The notes beneath the pieces are model-generated. The model was not told where the DNA came from and ran no database searches. It worked only from the letters and a program-made list of their open reading frames with translations. This document shows, piece after piece, positions 8,196 through 17,068 of a stretch of 64,000 bases of DNA. This DNA is from Daejeonella sp. (GTDB lineage: Bacteria > Bacteroidota > Bacteroidia > Sphingobacteriales > Sphingobacteriaceae): the NCBI RefSeq assembly GCF_030695525.1, contig NZ_JAUYSS010000058.1, positions 62,001-126,000 of the forward strand. The letters are read 5' to 3'. The position numbers were made by a program, and so were the translations under genes. Numbering within the stretch: position 1 is the stretch's first letter; each line of letters begins with the position of its first letter.

Positions 8196-8381
8196 AGAAT
8201 ATGGATTCGGCCAGTTTATTTTGACTTTCATTTAAATGTAATAAACATGTTATATAATTAAAAACTTCAACAAACAACAATTGGGGAACCTTTTCAGATT
8301 AATTGAAAGAAATCTTCGGGGGAAATGCCTGTCATTAAAAATCTTGATTTATATTGGAGAATAATTAACATTAATTAAACA

Positions 8382-9662
8382 ATGAAAAACAGCAAATCAA
8401 ATTTTACACTATTAAGTATTCTGAGTTTCCTTTTAGTATTCAGCAGCATGACACTGAGTGCGCAGGAGATCGACCTTTTACTGAAAGGCGGTCAGGTAAT
8501 TGACCCCAAAAACAAAATAAATGCCAAAATGGATGTGGCAATTTCAGGTGGAAAGATAGTCAAGGTAGCAGCAAATATTCCGGCTAGTTCAGCTAAAAAA
8601 ACCGTTGATGTAAGTGGTTTATACGTAACCCCGGGCATTATCGATATGCATGTACATGTATTTCAGGGGAATGACCCGGGATCATACATTGCTGATGGGC
8701 AAACAGCCGTTCCTGCAGATGCTTTTACTTTTAGGGCAGGTGTGACCACTGTAGTTGATGCAGGATCATCAGGATGGAGGAACTTTCGGCGCTTCAAAGA
8801 GCAAAATATAGATCGTTCACAAACCCGCATCCTTGCTTTGCTAAATATCACCGGTACCGGTATGTATGGCCGTTTTGAGGAACAGGACAAATCTGATTTC
8901 AACCCTGAAATGACAGCCTACATGATTAATAAGCTTTTTCCAAATATCATCGTTGGTATCAAAGCAGCACATTACTGGGGTGATTTTACACAGGTTGACC
9001 GCGCTGTAGAAGCCGGAAAACTAGCTAAAGTTCCTGTGATGGTTGATTTCGGTGAACATCAGCCTACCAATTCGATAAAATCATTGTTCCTTGAACATCT
9101 TCGTCCCGGCGATATCTTTACCCATACTTTTGCTTACGGACCAAAAGATCGCGAGACAGTAGTAGACGATGATGGCGTAGTAAAGCCATTTATTTTTGAT
9201 GCTCAGAAAAAAGGAATATTATTTGATGTAGGTCATGGTGGCGGTGCTTTTTTCTGGCGCCAGGCAGTTCCTGCGATAAAACAGGGATTCAAGCCAGATG
9301 TGATCAGTACCGACCTTCACTCAGACAGTATGAATGGTGGAATGAAAGATATGGCAAATGTGATGTCAAAATTCCTGAATATCGGACTAACTTTAGAAGA
9401 AGTAATCGAAAAATCAACTGCTAGTCCGGCAAGGGTAATCAACAGGCCTGATCTGGGTAACCTGAGCGTTGGTGCTGAAGCAGATGTTGCAGTGTTCAGC
9501 GTAAAGAAAGGAGATTTCGGTTTTACTGACGTTAGAAGAAACACCCTGAAAGGCACACAAAAAATGGATGCTGAATTAACCATCCGTGCGGGCAGAATCG
9601 TTTGGGACCTGAATGGCGTCAGCGGACCTATATGGGATTCACCTCAGGCATTAACCAGATAA
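8382..9662 (+). CDS. Exported COG3964-type amidohydrolase, copy 1
   Basis: Metal-dependent amidohydrolase of the EF_0837/AHA_3915 group, often mis-called dihydroorotase. From family knowledge, characterised members deacylate N-acetyl-D-amino acids or alpha-acyloxy acids. Metal site: His90 and His92 (DMHVHVF), Lys194 in VGIKAAHYWG as the probable carbamylated bridge, then His residues around 197-248 and Asp311 (STDLHSDSMNGG). A signal peptide ending at TLSAQ precedes the EIDLLLKGG strand, placing the enzyme outside the cytoplasm, unusual for the family. First of three tandem paralogues (28 bp and 2 bp gaps), so a single transcript is likely. The true substrate is unknown; an exported SelA-like PLP enzyme downstream is the family's usual partner. 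Confidence 0.85.
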   Translation: MKNSKSNFTLLSILSFLLVFSSMTLSAQEIDLLLKGGQVIDPKNKINAKMDVAISGGKIVKVAANIPASSAKKTVDVSGLYVTPGIIDMHVHVFQGNDPGSYIADGQTAVPADAFTFRAGVTTVVDAGSSGWRNFRRFKEQNIDRSQTRILALLNITGTGMYGRFEEQDKSDFNPEMTAYMINKLFPNIIVGIKAAHYWGDFTQVDRAVEAGKLAKVPVMVDFGEHQPTNSIKSLFLEHLRPGDIFTHTFAYGPKDRETVVDDDGVVKPFIFDAQKKGILFDVGHGGGAFFWRQAVPAIKQGFKPDVISTDLHSDSMNGGMKDMANVMSKFLNIGLTLEEVIEKSTASPARVINRPDLGNLSVGAEADVAVFSVKKGDFGFTDVRRNTLKGTQKMDAELTIRAGRIVWDLNGVSGPIWDSPQALTR

Positions 9663-9690
9663 TATTAATAGACCAAATTATACTAAACGA

Positions 9691-10977
9691 ATGCAGACTA
9701 ATTTTAAAACTGTAAAAAAACTGTCGATTTTCTTACTAATTGCCTTTTTTGCGACAACTGTCAAGGCACAGGAAATTGATCTTCTGCTAAAAGGCGGACA
9801 CGTAATTGATGCTAAAAACAAAATTAACGGCAAAATGGATCTGGCCGTTAAAGACGGTAAAGTTTATCGCGTAGCCGCGGATATTCCGGCGAGCTCGGCG
9901 AAAAAAACAGTCAATGTCAGCGGACTTTATGTGACTCCGGGACTACTTGATATTCACGGTCACGTATTTCACGGTACTGAAACTAATTACTTAAGCAATA
10001 GTCTGGATGCTCTTCCACCAGATGGTTTCACTTTCCGTGCGGGAGTAACTACCGTTGTAGATGCCGGCGGTGCGGGATGGAAAAACATTGATTTATTCAG
10101 AAAGAACGTGGTTGATCAATCTAAAACCCGGGTACTTGCATTCATGAATATTGTAGGAGGGGGAATGCGTGGTACCGAGGCTTATGAGCAGGATGAAACC
10201 GATATGGATGCTAAACTTACTGGTGCTATCGCACTTAAGAATAAGGATATTGTCGTTGGAATTAAACTGGCACATTATATCGGTCACAATTGGAAACCCA
10301 CAGACAAAGCAGTAGAAGCAGGAAGAATTGCCAGCATTCCGGTAATGGTGGATTTTGGAAAATCACTTCCTCCCCTTCCTCTTGAAGACCTTTTATTAAA
10401 ACATTTACGCCCTGGGGATATTTTAACTCATGCCTATCGTTACGATCAGGAATTTGACAGAAATGGAAAAATGATTGAACATAAACAAGCGATTGTTGAT
10501 GTAAAAACCAAAAAAGTGAAACCTTTTGTTTGGGAAGCACGCAAAAAAGGCTTGATTTTCGATGTTGGTCATGGTGGCGGAAGCTTCAATTGGAGTCAGG
10601 CGGTTCCTGCTATGGAGCAGGGGTTCCACCCGGATGTGTTAAGTTCTGACCTGCATACCGGAAGTATGAACGCCGGTTTCAAAGATATGGCTAACCTGGC
10701 CTCTAAGTTCCTGGTATTAGGGATGCCTTTGGCTGATGTGATTGCAGCTTCAACCTGGAATCCTGCTAAAGTAATTCAACGTACTGAATTGGGCAACCTG
10801 AGTGAAGGAAGTGAAGCTGATATTGCAGTATTCAGACTCCGTGAAGGAGACTTTGGATATATCGATGCCAGCGGAATGGCCTTGAGAGGAAAACAAAAAC
10901 TGGAAGCAGAATTAACTTTACGCAGTGGTCGTGTAGTTTGGGACCTTAATGCATTGAGTGCTCCATTAGCAAAATAA
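9691..10977 (+). CDS. Exported COG3964-type amidohydrolase, copy 2
   Basis: Paralogue of the preceding gene, 428 residues, with the same order of elements: signal peptide ending VKAQ, EIDLLLKGGHVIDAKNK strand, DIHGHVFHG metal motif, VGIKLAHYIG with the bridging Lys, and SSDLHTGSMNAG with the catalytic Asp. The second metal-motif position is a Gly between the His residues (HGH), whereas the other copies have Val or Thr. It carries a longer insert (YDQEFDRNGKMIEHKQ) in the loop after the third metal His, near the active-site mouth, which could alter substrate choice. Metal ligands appear intact, so it should be active. Gap to the next gene is 2 bp, implying translational coupling. Confidence 0.85.
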   Translation: MQTNFKTVKKLSIFLLIAFFATTVKAQEIDLLLKGGHVIDAKNKINGKMDLAVKDGKVYRVAADIPASSAKKTVNVSGLYVTPGLLDIHGHVFHGTETNYLSNSLDALPPDGFTFRAGVTTVVDAGGAGWKNIDLFRKNVVDQSKTRVLAFMNIVGGGMRGTEAYEQDETDMDAKLTGAIALKNKDIVVGIKLAHYIGHNWKPTDKAVEAGRIASIPVMVDFGKSLPPLPLEDLLLKHLRPGDILTHAYRYDQEFDRNGKMIEHKQAIVDVKTKKVKPFVWEARKKGLIFDVGHGGGSFNWSQAVPAMEQGFHPDVLSSDLHTGSMNAGFKDMANLASKFLVLGMPLADVIAASTWNPAKVIQRTELGNLSEGSEADIAVFRLREGDFGYIDASGMALRGKQKLEAELTLRSGRVVWDLNALSAPLAK

Positions 10978-10979
10978 GA

Positions 10980-12239
10980 ATGAATATGAAACATTTCATA
11001 CAAGCAGGCAGATCCGTATTATTCGCGATCTGCCTGTCTGTTTCTGCCCAAATAGTAATTGCGCAGGAAATCGACATTTTACTGAAAGGCGGGCATGTAA
11101 TTGACGCCAAAAACAAGATCAGCGCAAAAATGGATGTTGCTGTTAGCAATGGCAAAATCCTGAAAGTGGCGCCAAACATAGCGGCTGAAGGTGCCAAAAA
11201 AGTGGTGGATGTAAGTGGGATGTATGTGAGTCCGGGATTAATTGATATCCATACCCATGTTTTCACCGGGCCAAACCCTGGTTTTGGGCACGGCTCATCC
11301 AGTGTAAAACCTGATGATTTTACTTTTCGTGCCGGTATTACTACGGTTGTAGACGCCGGGACATCGGGTTATAAAACCTTCCCCCTGTTTAAGGAGCAGA
11401 TCATCGACCGTTCTCGTACACGTGTGCTTGCCTATCTGAATGCATTCGCACCGGGCATGGTGGGTACTGCAGCTGAACAGGAAGATATGAAGGCTTTGGA
11501 AATTGAAAAAGCCGATGAGACCATCAAAAAGTATTCGGATAATATAGTGGGTGTAAAGATTGGGCATTATTCGGGAAAGGACTGGAAGCCATTTGATGCT
11601 GCAGCTTCACTGGCACATGCTAATAACCGTCCTCTTTTCGTGGAATGCCATATCACAGAATTTTCACTCGAGGATCAGCTAAACCACATGAAGGCCGGTG
11701 ATATCCTGACCCATGCTTATGAGAATGTTTCAGAACGTATGCCGGTAGTTGATGAGAACGGAAAAGTTCGTCAATTTGTGCTGGATGCCCGTAAAAAAGG
11801 GATTTTATTTGATGTGGGTCATGGAGGTGTTGGTTTCTGGTTTAACCAGGCTGTGCCCTCTGTAAAACAAGGCCTTGCTCCCGATACCTTTGGAACCGAT
11901 ATGCACCATAACAGCGTGAATTCGGGCATGAAGGACATGTTGAACCTGATGTCGAAATATCTGAACATGGGCATGCAGACGGAGGATATTATTCAGCGCG
12001 CAAGCTGGGGAGCTGCTACTGCAATAAAACGACCAGATCTGGGTAACCTGAGTGTAGAAGCTGTTGCTGATATTGCTGTAATCAAAGTACTGGATGGCAA
12101 ATTCGGTTTCCTTGATGCAGGAGGCTTTAAGCTGGAAGGCAATCAAAAATTCCAGGCTGAAATGACCATCCGGGCAGGAAGAATTGTATGGGATTTGAAC
12201 GGGATGGCCGGGGTGCCCTGGTCTAAAGACTTGAAGTAA
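10980..12239 (+). CDS. Exported COG3964-type amidohydrolase, copy 3
   Basis: Third tandem paralogue, 419 residues. Signal peptide ending in VIAQ, EIDILLKGG strand, DIHTHVFTG, VGVKIGHYSG with the bridging Lys, ECHITEF carrying a metal His, FDVGHGGVGF, and GTDMHHNSVNSG with the Asp. The metal site is complete, but surrounding residues differ from copies 1 and 2 (for example HHNSVNSG in place of HSDSMNGG), suggesting a different substrate. It begins 2 bp after the stop of copy 2; a second in-frame ATG at 10986 is an equally good start. A weak hairpin with a T run follows at 12260, so it is probably the last gene of this operon. Confidence 0.85.
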   Translation: MNMKHFIQAGRSVLFAICLSVSAQIVIAQEIDILLKGGHVIDAKNKISAKMDVAVSNGKILKVAPNIAAEGAKKVVDVSGMYVSPGLIDIHTHVFTGPNPGFGHGSSSVKPDDFTFRAGITTVVDAGTSGYKTFPLFKEQIIDRSRTRVLAYLNAFAPGMVGTAAEQEDMKALEIEKADETIKKYSDNIVGVKIGHYSGKDWKPFDAAASLAHANNRPLFVECHITEFSLEDQLNHMKAGDILTHAYENVSERMPVVDENGKVRQFVLDARKKGILFDVGHGGVGFWFNQAVPSVKQGLAPDTFGTDMHHNSVNSGMKDMLNLMSKYLNMGMQTEDIIQRASWGAATAIKRPDLGNLSVEAVADIAVIKVLDGKFGFLDAGGFKLEGNQKFQAEMTIRAGRIVWDLNGMAGVPWSKDLK

Positions 12240-12663
12240 TATTTAAAATTAAAATGTTTAAAAGGCTCCGGGTTCTGGGTCTTTTTGGATTAAACACCCT
12301 CGCTTATTACAAATTCTGCTGCAGGTATGGGATTCTGCTGTTCGACATGTTCCGCAGTGCATGTTCAATACATAGATATATTTGATTTCTAATCCAAAAA
12401 TCCGTAAAAATAAGCCCGGTAATCTTCTCAAAATCCTAATCAATCTTCAAGCGATTGTTTCTATTATTCCTAAACACTTTTAGGCACAAATAGATGACAT
12501 GGATTAATGTTTAATTTAAAGCGGGTTTGGAACCCTTATTATCTTAATATTCGGAATGCCCTGCGGAACATCCCGAACAGCGGAAGTATACAGCTGAAAT
12601 GCTATTATACCTAACTAAAACAAATCCTTTTAATACCTTCGTCCAAATATTTGAGTAAAAAAT
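12240..12663. other. 424-bp gap after the amidohydrolases
   Basis: Contains the weak terminator at 12260 and an imperfect 9-bp dyad (TTCGGAATG at 12550-12558, CATCCCGAA at 12569-12577) of unknown role. AATATTTG just before the methyltransferase start is one base off a -7 box but too close to the ATG for a normal leader. No open frame or RNA gene recognised. Confidence 0.45.
12260..12286 (+). terminator. Weak hairpin terminator after the amidohydrolase operon
   Basis: AAAAGGCTC pairs with GGGTCTTTT through some G-T wobbles around an 8-nt loop, with five T on the downstream side. Position 21 bp after the stop fits a terminator; the stem is weaker than those at 2795 or 25500. Confidence 0.5.
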
Positions 12664-13350
12664 ATGAATTCAAAGTCAGCCGCAGGTTCAGGCTCCTTAT
12701 CCTTTAAAGAATTTTTTGAGTTGTGCTACTGGAAAACAGTTAAGCTGTTTTCTAAAAACCTTACTAAGAATTCTCACTACAAATATTTTTATACTGATAA
12801 TTTTTCTATCCCTGAAGAATTTTATAAAGACAAGACTATTCTGGATATCGGTTGTGGTCCGAGAGGTTCTTTAGAATGGGCTGATATGGCAAAAGAAAGA
12901 ATAGGATTAGATCCTCTGGCTGATCAATACCTCAAAATGGGAGCAAAGGACCATAAAATGAGCTATATTAAAGCCTATGTTGAGCATATCCCCTTCCCCG
13001 ACACTTATTTCGATGTTATTTGTTCATTTAATTCACTGGATCATGTTGAGGATATGGAGCTTGCCTGCAAGGAAATCAAGAGAATCTTAAAAGAAAACGG
13101 AATATTTTTATTGCTGGTAGATATTCATACTATGCCAACTTTAACAGAGCCCCAGACCATGAACTGGAACTTCATCAGGGAATATTTTCCTGAATTTGAA
13201 ATTTTAGAAGAGAAACATCTGGAACGTAGAGAAACCTATAAAATTTATAGCAATGTCAGGAAAAGCAAAACTGCAAAGGATGATGCTGTGAGAGGCGTTT
13301 TGACAGCAAAATTGAGAAAACGAGCAACAGAAGAAAATAAGGCTTTATAA
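12664..13350 (+). CDS. Class I SAM-dependent methyltransferase
   Basis: A 228-residue Rossmann methyltransferase of the Methyltransf_11 type. The SAM-binding motif I reads LDIGCGPRG (~60-68), an acidic residue ends strand 2 (GLDPLADQY), and VICSFNSLDHVEDM is motif IV with the following helix and KEIKRILKENGIFLLLVDI. The N-terminal ~50 residues (aromatic and basic) may form a cap over the substrate. Cytoplasmic. The substrate cannot be deduced; related proteins act on sugars, lipids or small metabolites. A 31-bp near-perfect palindrome follows its stop codon. Neighbours are unrelated, so it is probably a single-gene unit. Confidence 0.85.
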   Translation: MNSKSAAGSGSLSFKEFFELCYWKTVKLFSKNLTKNSHYKYFYTDNFSIPEEFYKDKTILDIGCGPRGSLEWADMAKERIGLDPLADQYLKMGAKDHKMSYIKAYVEHIPFPDTYFDVICSFNSLDHVEDMELACKEIKRILKENGIFLLLVDIHTMPTLTEPQTMNWNFIREYFPEFEILEEKHLERRETYKIYSNVRKSKTAKDDAVRGVLTAKLRKRATEENKAL

Positions 13351-13354
13351 TTCA

Positions 13355-13385
13355 TTTGCATACAGCCTGTCAGGCTGTATGCAAA
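13355..13385. repeat. 31-bp perfect palindrome after the methyltransferase
   Basis: Two 15-bp arms (TTTGCATACAGCCTG and its exact reverse complement) flank a single T at 13370. There is no T run after it, so it is not a standard intrinsic terminator. It could be a cruciform, an mRNA 3'-end stabiliser, or an operator for the gene at 13446. Confidence 0.85.
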
Positions 13386-13445
13386 ATAAAACAGCATAAT
13401 ACTTTCATTTTTTTTAATGATTGTAGCTAAATAATCAATAAAGAC

Positions 13446-14321
13446 ATGAGAAAATCTAATCAGCATTTTTTAAAGCTATTATTTGTTATTGCCCTACATT
13501 TTTACATCCTGACACCCTTAGTATTTTCTGCTCCAAAACCACTATTCAAACAGTACAGAAATTCTTCTCTCCTATCAACTATCTATCCTGTCCAACTTAA
13601 TTGGAAAGGCTTTGAAATCATTGAATTTAAATTTAATGGGGTTGACGCCAAAATTGTATTTCCAAATAAGGCAACTAAGGCAAAAAATTGGATATGGAGG
13701 ACTCAATTCTGGGGACATGAACCACAGACAGATATCGCCTTATTAAATAATGGGTTTCATTTGGTCTATGTTGACCTTGTTGATTTATATGGAAATAAAG
13801 TAGCGGAAAACAGGATGAATGAATTTTATACCTTTCTGGTCAAAAACTTTGATTTAAATAAAAAAACTGTTCTTGAAGGCATGAGCAGAGGTGGACTGGA
13901 TGCATTTAACTGGGCTTCAGAAAATACAGATAAGGTATTTTGTATTTATGTTGATGCACCGGTTTGTGATATTAAAAGCTGGCCCGGCGGATTGGGAAAA
14001 GGCCAGGGATCAAAGAATGATTGGGAGAAATGTCTTAAGGCTTACGATCTGACAGAATTATCTATACAGGATTTTAAAGGAATTCCCCTGAATAATTGCA
14101 TTAAACTTGCAAAGGCTAAAATTCCGATCATAAGTGTTTGCGGGGACGCCGATACCGTTGTGCCTTTTGAAGAAAACAGTCTCAAACTGGCCGAAATTTA
14201 TCGTGCTGCAGGTGGAAAGATCGAGCTGATCGTTAAGAAAGGTATTGGGCACCATCCGCACAGTCTCCAGGACCCAAAACCCATTGTTGATTTCATTTTA
14301 AAGCATACAAAGAATCGATAA
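13446..14321 (+). CDS. Secreted alpha/beta hydrolase
   Basis: A 291-residue serine hydrolase with an N-terminal signal (hydrophobic stretch ending VFSAP). The nucleophile elbow is GMSRGG with Ser147; acid candidates are Asp234 and Asp236 (CGDADTVVPFEE); the base is His269 or His270 (IGHHPHS). The overall layout resembles the dienelactone-hydrolase/prolyl-oligopeptidase-like esterases that Bacteroidota use to remove acyl groups from glycans. An aromatic WIWRTQFWGHEP segment lies ahead of the nucleophile and would line the oxyanion side. Its own promoter is not evident. The exact substrate is unknown, but a sugar-ester esterase role fits the surrounding exported sugar enzymes. Confidence 0.75.
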   Translation: MRKSNQHFLKLLFVIALHFYILTPLVFSAPKPLFKQYRNSSLLSTIYPVQLNWKGFEIIEFKFNGVDAKIVFPNKATKAKNWIWRTQFWGHEPQTDIALLNNGFHLVYVDLVDLYGNKVAENRMNEFYTFLVKNFDLNKKTVLEGMSRGGLDAFNWASENTDKVFCIYVDAPVCDIKSWPGGLGKGQGSKNDWEKCLKAYDLTELSIQDFKGIPLNNCIKLAKAKIPIISVCGDADTVVPFEENSLKLAEIYRAAGGKIELIVKKGIGHHPHSLQDPKPIVDFILKHTKNR

Positions 14322-14435
14322 AAACTATCGGATTTTATTCTGGTTGATTTTGTAATAAAACAGAAATCAATTTATCTAAATTCTAAGTTAGTTTTTATTT
14401 GAATAGCAGCTCAAAATTTCATAAACCATACAACA

Positions 14436-15356
14436 ATGAAACAAACCATACTCGGAGCAAATGGCACGATAGGCAAATTACTCGCTAAAGAACTTCTTAA
14501 TTACACTCAGGATATCCGTCTGGTGAGTAGAAATCCTAAAAAGATCAATGAATCTGATGAATTATTTCCGGCTGATCTGACTGATGCCAATATGGTTGAT
14601 AAGGCAATTGAAGGATCGGATATCGTATATCTTGTTGTTGGATTCGATTACAATTTAAAAACCTGGCAGAACAATTGGCCGAAGCTGATGAAAGCAACAA
14701 TTGAATCCTGCATCAGGCATCAAGCTAAGCTGGTATTCTTTGACAATGTGTATATGTATGATAAATCTGCTATACCCAATATGACAGAAGATTCTCCGAT
14801 AAATCCATCGAGCAAAAAGGGACTGGTTAGAAAAGAGATTGCAGAAATGCTTTTGAAAGCTGTAGCAGAAAAAAAGATAAATGCTTTGATTGCCAGATCA
14901 CCTGATTTTTACGGGCCGGGGAATCAAAATAGTTATCTCATTCAAGTGGTATACAATAATCTGATTAAAGGAAAGAATGCCAATTGGTTTATTAACGCAA
15001 ATAAAAAGCATTCCTTCATCTATACTCCCGATGCTGCAAAAGCATGCGCCCTTTTGGGGAATACTCCCGATTCATACGATCAGGTATGGCATTTACCAAC
15101 AGATGATCAAACACTCAGTGGTCAGGAATGGCTTGATCTTTTTAACAGAGAAATGAAAACCACAAAAAAAATAAGTGTTTTACCCATGTTTTTGATCAAA
15201 ATTCTGGGAATTTTTATGCCATTTATGAGGGAAATGCCTGAAATGATTTATCAATATGATCAGGATTATTTCTTTGACAGTGCTAAATTTAAAAAGCGGT
15301 TTAATTTTATGCCTACCTCCTACCAAATGGGTGTAAAACAAATTGTTAATTCATAA
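14436..15356 (+). CDS. NAD(P)-dependent epimerase/dehydratase-like (atypical SDR) protein
   Basis: A 306-residue Rossmann protein with GANGTIG at 8-14 for dinucleotide binding, followed by LVSRNP (strand 2) and DLTDANMV (strand 3 acidic residue). The mid-region has KLVFFDNVYMYDKS, and the canonical YxxxK pair is not clear, so this is an atypical SDR that may act as a NAD(P)H-dependent reductase or have lost activity. ARSPDFYGPG and HSFIYTPDAAKA are typical of the extended-SDR epimerase branch. Cytoplasmic. No adjacent pathway partner. Substrate unknown. Confidence 0.75.
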   Translation: MKQTILGANGTIGKLLAKELLNYTQDIRLVSRNPKKINESDELFPADLTDANMVDKAIEGSDIVYLVVGFDYNLKTWQNNWPKLMKATIESCIRHQAKLVFFDNVYMYDKSAIPNMTEDSPINPSSKKGLVRKEIAEMLLKAVAEKKINALIARSPDFYGPGNQNSYLIQVVYNNLIKGKNANWFINANKKHSFIYTPDAAKACALLGNTPDSYDQVWHLPTDDQTLSGQEWLDLFNREMKTTKKISVLPMFLIKILGIFMPFMREMPEMIYQYDQDYFFDSAKFKKRFNFMPTSYQMGVKQIVNS

Positions 15357-15456
15357 ACAGATTCCGCCATTCACTGAATTTTATTTTTTCTCTATTAAAT
15401 CATGGGATTACCAACCCATTCTGCAATCAACACGATGGAATCTTATCCGTTTTTTT

Positions 15457-15464
15457 TAACTTTG
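15457..15464 (+). promoter_or_regulatory. Possible -7 box for the YjdM-like gene
   Basis: TAACTTTG fits TAnnTTTG and lies 19 bp before the ATG. No TTTG is present at the expected -33 distance, so confidence is limited. Confidence 0.35.
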
Positions 15465-15483
15465 GTGTATAAACACGAGAATC

Positions 15484-15825
15484 ATGAGCGAGAGCATTCC
15501 ATGCCCAAAATGCAAGTCTGAATTTACCTATCAGGATCAAGACCTTATGATTTGTTCTCAATGTTTTCATGAATGGGATCCGACAGAAGATGTCTTTGAA
15601 GGAGAAACTGAACCTAAAGTTCTTGATTCTAATGGGAATGAACTAATTGACGGCGATTCTGTTATCATCATAAAAGATCTTCCCGTTAAAGGAGCACCAA
15701 AACCTATCAAAGCCGGCACCAAAGTAAAAAACATACACCTCAGCGATGGAGATCATAATATTTCATGTAAAATTGATGGTTTTGGCTCTATGGCTTTAAA
15801 ATCAGAATTTGTGAAGAAGGCTTAA
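15484..15825 (+). CDS. PhnA/YjdM-family zinc-ribbon protein
   Basis: A 113-residue protein. The N-terminal zinc ribbon has Cys7, Cys10, Cys24 and Cys27 (CPKC and CSQC), followed by the family motif FHEWDP and the SH3-like beta domain with [20 protein letters not shown] and GTKVKNI. Originally named PhnA for its place in the phosphonate region of E. coli, but it is not required for phosphonate cleavage; its role is unknown. The full-length domain is present and all four zinc ligands are intact. Single gene with a short leader. Confidence 0.9.
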   Translation: MSESIPCPKCKSEFTYQDQDLMICSQCFHEWDPTEDVFEGETEPKVLDSNGNELIDGDSVIIIKDLPVKGAPKPIKAGTKVKNIHLSDGDHNISCKIDGFGSMALKSEFVKKA

Positions 15826-15971
15826 TAAGGCTAATCCTTGATGAAATAATTTTAGCCTGAAAAACAAATTACATCCTTCAATTTTAGCACCAATTCCAAA
15901 AATCATGGTATTTACCAAGATCTAACATTTTCTGATTCCTGATTTTTGTCCTGCACTAAAAATCAACAGAA

Positions 15972-16376
15972 ATGAAGAAAGAATTTACTATACGTATGTC
16001 CAATGTCCTCTTTGTAGGAATTTCAATTTTCGGCCTGGCTTCTGTAAGCATTTTATCCCTATTTGAACCTCAGGCTACAATGGATCTGGTCAGGGTTAAA
16101 CTTGATAATACAGATGCGATAAGTTCCATCAGAGGAATATATGGAGGTGTGGGAATATCGATCATTTCAGGGCTTAGCTATCTTTTGATTACAAAGATAA
16201 TTCTGGCGATAAGATTCCTGACTTTATTTTGGTTCTCTTATGCAGTTTCACGGTTGATCACTATCATTGTAGATGGTCCGCTGGGAGATTTTGGCAATCA
16301 ATGGCTGAGTATTGAAACAAGCTTCTTTGTATTCGGAGCAATATTATTGTTTGTCAATCAGATGAATAAGGACTAA
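15972..16376 (+). CDS. DUF4345-type membrane protein
   Basis: A 134-residue integral membrane protein with about four hydrophobic segments (residues ~10-30, ~55-72, ~77-97, ~108-128). The RGIYGGVGISI segment after the first loop and the LTLFWFSYAVSRLI segment fit the DUF4345 family. Function unknown; no catalytic residues stand out. It lies in a run of small membrane genes with the next gene at 16511 (134 bp gap). The DUF assignment is from recognition of the RG(I/L)YGG pattern and topology and should be treated as probable. Confidence 0.65.
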   Translation: MKKEFTIRMSNVLFVGISIFGLASVSILSLFEPQATMDLVRVKLDNTDAISSIRGIYGGVGISIISGLSYLLITKIILAIRFLTLFWFSYAVSRLITIIVDGPLGDFGNQWLSIETSFFVFGAILLFVNQMNKD

Positions 16377-16510
16377 ATTGAATAGCAGTCATTGAGCCAT
16401 TAGCCTGATAAAATATCTGCTTTTTTTAACTCATCTTACATATCTGATTTTCAAATACTTTTAATTAAATTTAGTTTATGATTAATTAAACGGTAACATT
16501 TCATTCAGAT

Positions 16511-16924
16511 ATGAATACCATTCTCAAAAATATAATTGCCCTTATCGCAGGCTTCCTATTCGGAAGCCTTGTGAATATGGGCATTATCATGATAAGCGCC
16601 TCAGTGATACCACCACCTGATGGAGCAGATGTGACCACCATGGAAGGTTTGAAAGCAAGTATGCATTTATTCGAACCCAAACATTTCCTTATGCCCTTTC
16701 TGGCTCATGCACTTGGCACATTTGCAGGTGCATTTTTGGCTGTAAAAATCGCCGCCTCTCATCAGATGAAATTTGCTTTTGGTATTGGTATACTCTTTTT
16801 GGCAGGAGGTATTACTAATGTTATTTTGCTCCCTTCACCACTCTGGTTTAGTGTTCTGGATATTGCAGGAGCCTATATTCCGATGGCCTATCTAGCTTAT
16901 AAATTTGTTGAAAGAAAATCCTGA
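16511..16924 (+). CDS. Small multi-pass membrane protein of unknown function
   Basis: A 137-residue protein with four predicted membrane segments (roughly 5-28, 57-80, 88-106, 111-131). A loop after the first segment carries PPPDGADVTTMEGLKASM, and the second segment contains HALGTFAGAF. This pattern recurs in small Bacteroidota membrane proteins without assigned function. No signal peptide other than the first membrane segment. Not in an obvious operon; the next gene, 145 bp away, has its own clear promoter. Confidence 0.65.
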   Translation: MNTILKNIIALIAGFLFGSLVNMGIIMISASVIPPPDGADVTTMEGLKASMHLFEPKHFLMPFLAHALGTFAGAFLAVKIAASHQMKFAFGIGILFLAGGITNVILLPSPLWFSVLDIAGAYIPMAYLAYKFVERKS

Positions 16925-16998
16925 GACTTGACAATTAAGCCATGGTTAGTTCAAGCCCTTGGTAAGGTTCCCTCGACTGACCTGCAACAGACATGATC

Positions 16999-17028
16999 TT
17001 TGTTGGAAGATCATTTATTCTATATTTG
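16999..17028 (+). promoter_or_regulatory. Bacteroidota-type promoter of the D-aminoacylase-like gene
   Basis: A textbook -33/-7 pair: TTTG at 16999-17002, 18-bp spacer, TATATTTG at 17021-17028. Transcription would begin near 17035, giving a leader of about 34 nt before the ATG at 17069. It probably drives 17069-19765. Confidence 0.75.
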
Positions 17029-17068
17029 AAATACATTGAGATATATCTATTTATCGTCCGATTAAAGC

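Noticed and set aside
13245..13466. Minus-strand open frame spanning the 31-bp palindrome
   Set aside because: It overlaps two solid plus-strand genes and has no protein-like signal.
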